Below, one piece after another: positions 13,710 to 16,622 of a DNA stretch of 16,622 nucleotides. The notes beneath the pieces are model-generated. The model made no database searches and was not told the DNA's origin. It was given only the letters and a program-made list of their open reading frames with translations. Position 1 is the stretch's first letter, and every line of letters starts with the position of its first letter. A program made the translations under genes and the position numbers. Source of the stretch: Bacillota bacterium (GTDB lineage: Bacteria; Bacillota; Limnochordia; Darwinibacteriales; Darwinibacteriaceae); assembly GCA_012518325.1 (NCBI GenBank), contig JAAYSR010000009.1, positions 1 to 16,622 on the forward strand, written 5' to 3'.

Positions 13710-14528
13710 CTAAACTCCCCGCAGCTTCTGAACTCCAAGCACCAGCCCGAAAAACACCGTAGCCGCAAGGACCACCGTGGCGCCAGGCGGGGCTCCAACA
13801 AAATAGGAAATGTAAAGTCCGCAAAATGATGCCAATAGGCCAAAGACGGAAGAAAGGAGCATCAAAGCCTCCAGGCGCTGTGTAATCAGACTGGCAGCAG
13901 CGGCCGGTGTAATCAGCAGAGCGACTACAAGCACTACTCCCACCGCCTGTATGGATATTACGATAGCCACAGAAATTACTGTTAGTAACAGGCTTTGAAA
14001 GAACGCTACAGGAAAACCGGCTGCCTCCGCCCCGACGGGATCAAAGGAGATCAGGACAAAGCGATGGTAAAAGAGGACCATAATCAAGCCCAGGATCACT
14101 GCGGCAGAGGCTGTCAGAACAATCTCCCGCGTCTGGATGGCCATAACTGACCCAAGCAGCAGGCTGTTCAGGTCACCGCTAAAACCGGGGGACCCCGACA
14201 GAAGCACAACGCCTAACGCAAAGACGCCTGTAAACAGTATGGCCAGCGCTGTATCATCATGCAGCCTGGAAGTACGAGTCAAGAATACGACTCCCAGTGC
14301 AGTCAGAACCGCAAACACCAGGGCCCCCGCGTAAATGCTGATGCCCAGGAGCAAAGCTGCTGCAATGCCTGTAAAGGCTGTATGGGAAATGGCATCGCCC
14401 AAAAAGGCCAGCCTCTTGAGGACTACAAAAGTGCCGACAGCTGCTGCAATGACCGCGACCAGACCTGTACCAACAAAAGCCCTGACAAAAAACCCGTATT
14501 GAAAAGGTTCCAGCAAAAGCTCAATCAT
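13710..14528 (-). CDS. znuB: Zinc/manganese ABC transporter permease
   Basis: Membrane channel of an ABC-3 family (ZnuB/MntB/TroC) metal importer, 272 residues with about eight to nine hydrophobic segments. Family features: LKRLAFLGDAISHTAFTG near residues 37-54, where GDAISH is the hallmark, FDPVGAEAAGF in the region facing the ATPase, and a conserved ALLITPAAAA stretch late in the protein. GGGGAGGTGA sits 6 bases before the ATG; the gene overlaps the ATPase gene by 8 bases. Together with the flanking ATPase and binding protein it makes a complete importer. The permease sequence alone does not separate zinc from manganese; the zinc label rests on the binding protein. Confidence 0.92.
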   Translation of the reverse strand: MIELLLEPFQYGFFVRAFVGTGLVAVIAAAVGTFVVLKRLAFLGDAISHTAFTGIAAALLLGISIYAGALVFAVLTALGVVFLTRTSRLHDDTALAILFTGVFALGVVLLSGSPGFSGDLNSLLLGSVMAIQTREIVLTASAAVILGLIMVLFYHRFVLISFDPVGAEAAGFPVAFFQSLLLTVISVAIVISIQAVGVVLVVALLITPAAAASLITQRLEALMLLSSVFGLLASFCGLYISYFVGAPPGATVVLAATVFFGLVLGVQKLRGV

Positions 14529-15291
14529 GGACGGTCACCTCCCCAGAAGCGCCGACTTTAGGAAAGTGACGGGCAAACAGTCTCACCATGTTCTCCTCAG
14601 TCAGGACCTCTTCCGGTTTTCCTTGTACAAACACCTGTCCGTCCAAGGCCAGGACATGATCGAAACACTCAGTCAGGCAGTTCAAGTCATGTGTGGCAGC
14701 GACAATGGTCTTGCCGCGTTCCCTTAATGTCACAAACAGGTCGGCCAACTCGTGCTGGGCCTGGGCATCAAGGCCTGTAGAGGGTTCATCGAGGAGAATC
14801 AGATCCGCCTCCTGCACCATGGCCCGGGCCAAAAAGACCCTTTGCCTCTGCCCGCCGCTCAATGACCCAACCTGCGTATCCGCATGCCGGCCAAGGCCGA
14901 AGAATTCTAAGACATCTCTGCTTAAAGCATAATCCGCCCTGGAATAGCGTCCCCAGATGCCCTGCCGCACCAACCGGCCCTGCAGCACTACATCCAGGAC
15001 ACTAATTGGAAAAGCCCAATCCACTTCTTCCTGTTGGGGCAGGTAAGCCACCTGTTTGCGCCCAGCCTTCGGGCTGCGGCCCAAAAGCTCCATAACAGTG
15101 TATTCAATCGGAGTGAGCAGACCGACCGCGGTCTTAAGCAGTGTAGACTTCCCGCCTCCATTAGGGCCGATAATCGCCGCCAGGCTTCCCTTTTTCACCT
15201 GCCAGGACACATTGCGCAACACAACATTGCCCGGGTACCCTGCAGTAAGATTCTGAATGTTCAACGCCAATTCTGAACTTCCGCCCGTCAT
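14521..15291 (-). CDS. znuC: Zinc/manganese ABC transporter ATP-binding protein
   Basis: ATPase that drives the metal importer, 256 residues, cytoplasmic face of the membrane. Walker A GPNGGGKST at 42-50, Q-loop at YLPQQ (83-87), ABC signature LSGGQRQR at 144-151, Walker B LILLDEP at 164-170 with catalytic E169, and switch His201 in ATHDLN. The EEVDWAFP segment after the Q-loop is typical of the metal-import (MntB/ZnuC) group. The ATG overlaps the binding-protein stop as ATGA, with GGAGG 10 bases upstream. Tight overlaps on both sides show one co-translated transport operon. Confidence 0.94.
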   Translation of the reverse strand: MTGGSSELALNIQNLTAGYPGNVVLRNVSWQVKKGSLAAIIGPNGGGKSTLLKTAVGLLTPIEYTVMELLGRSPKAGRKQVAYLPQQEEVDWAFPISVLDVVLQGRLVRQGIWGRYSRADYALSRDVLEFFGLGRHADTQVGSLSGGQRQRVFLARAMVQEADLILLDEPSTGLDAQAQHELADLFVTLRERGKTIVAATHDLNCLTECFDHVLALDGQVFVQGKPEEVLTEENMVRLFARHFPKVGASGEVTVHD

Positions 15292-16169
15292 TGTTCCAAA
15301 GCCTCCACCAGGGTTTGAGTGTTGTACCTCATCATCTCCAGATAGGTAGAAATCTCCGGGCTGAGGCTGTCACTGTACAGTACATAGATCTCACCCTTAA
15401 CCTCTTTGGCCAGAGACTGCAGGTACCGGGTGCCGCTGCCGATCTGAGGTTCTGTAAAGATAGCACGATGGCTCGTCCTCCTAAGCAGGTCTGTCAGGCG
15501 GGCCAGATCCCTCGGCGTTGGTTCAGCGTCAGGGTTTGCCACTAGAAACTCGGCCACTTCGAAACCATAGCGTTCAGCAAGGTAGCTGAAGGCATTGTGG
15601 TAGGTGACGATTACCCTGTTTTCTGCAGAAATTTTGCTGAGCTCCCCAAGCATCCACCGATCAAGCTCAACTAACTCGTCCCGGTAGGCAGCGGCGCGCC
15701 CTTGGAAATAGGCTGCGTTATCTGGCGAGAGGGCGGTTAGTGCTTGACTGATCTTCTCCACATAATAGATCGCGTGGGGAACACTGAGCCAAAAATGCGC
15801 ATCGCCATGGTGGTCATGACCATGGCCGTGTTCGATGGCTTCCAGCCCTTCCGAGACGGTGATGACCAATGCATCTGCCCTGGCCGCATTTTCCACCAGG
15901 CTGAACAGCCAGTCATCAAAGCCTCCTCCGTTAGCTATGATGAGGTCGGCCTTGGCCACCAGCCTTGCCTCCTTGGGTGTAGGCTCCCAAGTGTGGGGGT
16001 CCGCGCCTGCTGGGATCAGTGAACTCACCTCAACGCTGTCCCCTCCGACCTGTTCCGCGAAGTCCTGGAGAATAGAAAAGGTTGTAACGACCTGAAGTTT
16101 CTGAGCAGACACAGAACTGGCTAAGACCATCAGTGCAAGCAGCACCAGGCCCGGCAAAACTCTTTTCAT
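15288..16169 (-). CDS. znuA: Zinc-type ABC substrate-binding protein
   Basis: Extracellular metal-binding component (cluster A-I, ZnuA/AdcA/PsaA group), 293 residues. A signal peptide spans residues 1-22 with a likely cut after VSA; no lipobox Cys is seen, so anchoring is unclear. Expected metal ligands are H59 in DPHTWEP, H125 in DAHFWLS, H191 in TYHNAFSYL and D267 in YSDSL. A His at the third position (Glu in the manganese protein PsaA) favours zinc. A short His-rich loop at 114-121 (HGHGHDHH) also fits zinc proteins. The start is ATG 16167-16169, with GGGAGG at complement 16180-16185; a TTG at 16187 would overlap that RBS. The zinc reading is family knowledge plus inference. Confidence 0.9.
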   Translation of the reverse strand: MKRVLPGLVLLALMVLASSVSAQKLQVVTTFSILQDFAEQVGGDSVEVSSLIPAGADPHTWEPTPKEARLVAKADLIIANGGGFDDWLFSLVENAARADALVITVSEGLEAIEHGHGHDHHGDAHFWLSVPHAIYYVEKISQALTALSPDNAAYFQGRAAAYRDELVELDRWMLGELSKISAENRVIVTYHNAFSYLAERYGFEVAEFLVANPDAEPTPRDLARLTDLLRRTSHRAIFTEPQIGSGTRYLQSLAKEVKGEIYVLYSDSLSPEISTYLEMMRYNTQTLVEALEQ

Positions 16170-16173
16170 CGCC

Positions 16174-16557
16174 CTATCGCCTCCCAAATATCAGATGTTT
16201 GTGAGCCTTGGGGATTGTAAAGAAAAGGACAGACAAGGCCGCAAAAGTCCCCAGACGGCCGCCGATCCCAACAAGCAGATTCTGTCCGAAGTACACCGCC
16301 AGCGCACAGAACACACTCACGGTAAGGGTCTCCCACACCTTAGCGAGACGCTCGGTGCTGGACATGGTAACATACGATACCGCAGTGCAAATCAGTGCGA
16401 ATAAATGGCCGTTGACAAACAGCCTGGGCAGGACCAAAGCCGCAAGCAAAGTCAGCAATGCTGATACTGCCACAGAAGAGAGCTTTGTCTTGTGCCGCAG
16501 AACACTGCCCACCAGTCCCCAGAGGAGAGCTAGGCTGATTCCTGTCAGAAGGTGCAT
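16174..16557 (-). CDS. Unknown small membrane protein, 127 aa
   Basis: I do not recognise this protein. Length is 127 residues with about four hydrophobic segments (near 2-20, 27-47, 50-66 and 78-112, the last probably double), few charges in between, and a basic C-terminal tail (KAHKHLIFGRR). The ATG at 16555-16557 overlaps the TGA of the upstream gene (TGATG) and has GGAGG at complement 16567-16571. An adjacent GTG at 16558-16560 is a less likely start. It ends 4 bases before the zinc-binding protein gene and carries that gene's RBS, so it is in the same operon and could be an accessory of metal uptake. The location is clear; the function is not. Confidence 0.72.
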   Translation of the reverse strand: MHLLTGISLALLWGLVGSVLRHKTKLSSVAVSALLTLLAALVLPRLFVNGHLFALICTAVSYVTMSSTERLAKVWETLTVSVFCALAVYFGQNLLVGIGGRLGTFAALSVLFFTIPKAHKHLIFGRR

Positions 16558-16622
16558 CACATTCCACCTCCAAACGTCAGAAGTACCGCCAGGACTGCAG
16601 CGGCAGCAAGGGTGCCAAGCCT
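16557..16622 (-). CDS. C-terminal fragment of a gene running off the window
   Basis: Only 21 codons and a TGA stop are visible. The residues (RLGTLAAAAVLAVLLTFGGGM) are largely hydrophobic and could be the last membrane helix of an integral protein. The frame is chosen because its stop overlaps the next ATG as TGATG, typical of the coupling seen throughout this operon. The other two minus-strand frames are either closed early or run out of frame into the next gene. Nothing can be said of function. Confidence 0.45.
   Translation of the reverse strand, partial: RLGTLAAAAVLAVLLTFGGGM

Noticed and set aside
13699..13824. N-terminal extension of the pseudouridine synthase
   Set aside because: It overlaps the permease gene and adds 42 residues not found in the family; GGGAGGG before 13698 marks the start.

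Overview
The window looks like chromosome from a moderately GC-rich Gram-positive anaerobe of the Bacillota (Clostridia/Peptococcia/Dethiobacteria-like). That is an inference from strong GGAGG ribosome binding sites, ATGA-style coupled genes, TTG/GTG starts and gene content; no rRNA or single marker gene fixes the taxon. Coding density is very high: no gap exceeds about 125 bases, and I see no tRNA, rRNA, CRISPR array, insertion sequence or prophage gene.

Layout. (a) 1-1223, minus: 5'-terminal part of a TldD metallopeptidase gene, divergent from a 61-residue unknown protein (1296-1481, plus), which converges with and overlaps a DUF123/GIY-YIG-like gene (1468-1863, minus). (b) 1967-5030, plus: three consecutive overlapping genes for different M42 aminopeptidases, ended by a bidirectional terminator (5044-5083). 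(c) 5090-7914, minus: an operon of a DegT/DnrJ-type PLP aminotransferase, diaminopimelate epimerase (dapF) and a glycerophosphodiester phosphodiesterase, with a candidate promoter just upstream. (d) 8030-10636, minus: a single 868-residue protein joining a class III omega-aminotransferase to a domain resembling cyanobacterial acyl-ACP reductase, with a near-consensus promoter and a palindrome at the expected transcription start. (e) 10762-11937, plus: a divergent secreted protein with a duplicated C-terminal module. (f) 11921-16622, minus: one tightly packed operon: a gene end, a small membrane protein, a zinc-type ABC uptake system (binding protein, ATPase, permease), an RluA-family pseudouridine synthase and two Gate (nucleoside-recognition) membrane proteins.

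How they may work together. TldD and the three M42 enzymes form a peptide-processing neighbourhood; M42 enzymes are known to assemble into 12-subunit tetrahedral (TET) particles. The most unusual gene is the aminotransferase-reductase fusion: the two halves could convert an acyl thioester to an aldehyde and then to a primary amine, or run in reverse. The reductase half keeps the FAC cysteine that carries the acyl group in cyanobacterial acyl-ACP reductase, as well as a Gly-rich dinucleotide-binding loop. A second PLP aminotransferase lies directly downstream. This fusion is my candidate for a little-described system.
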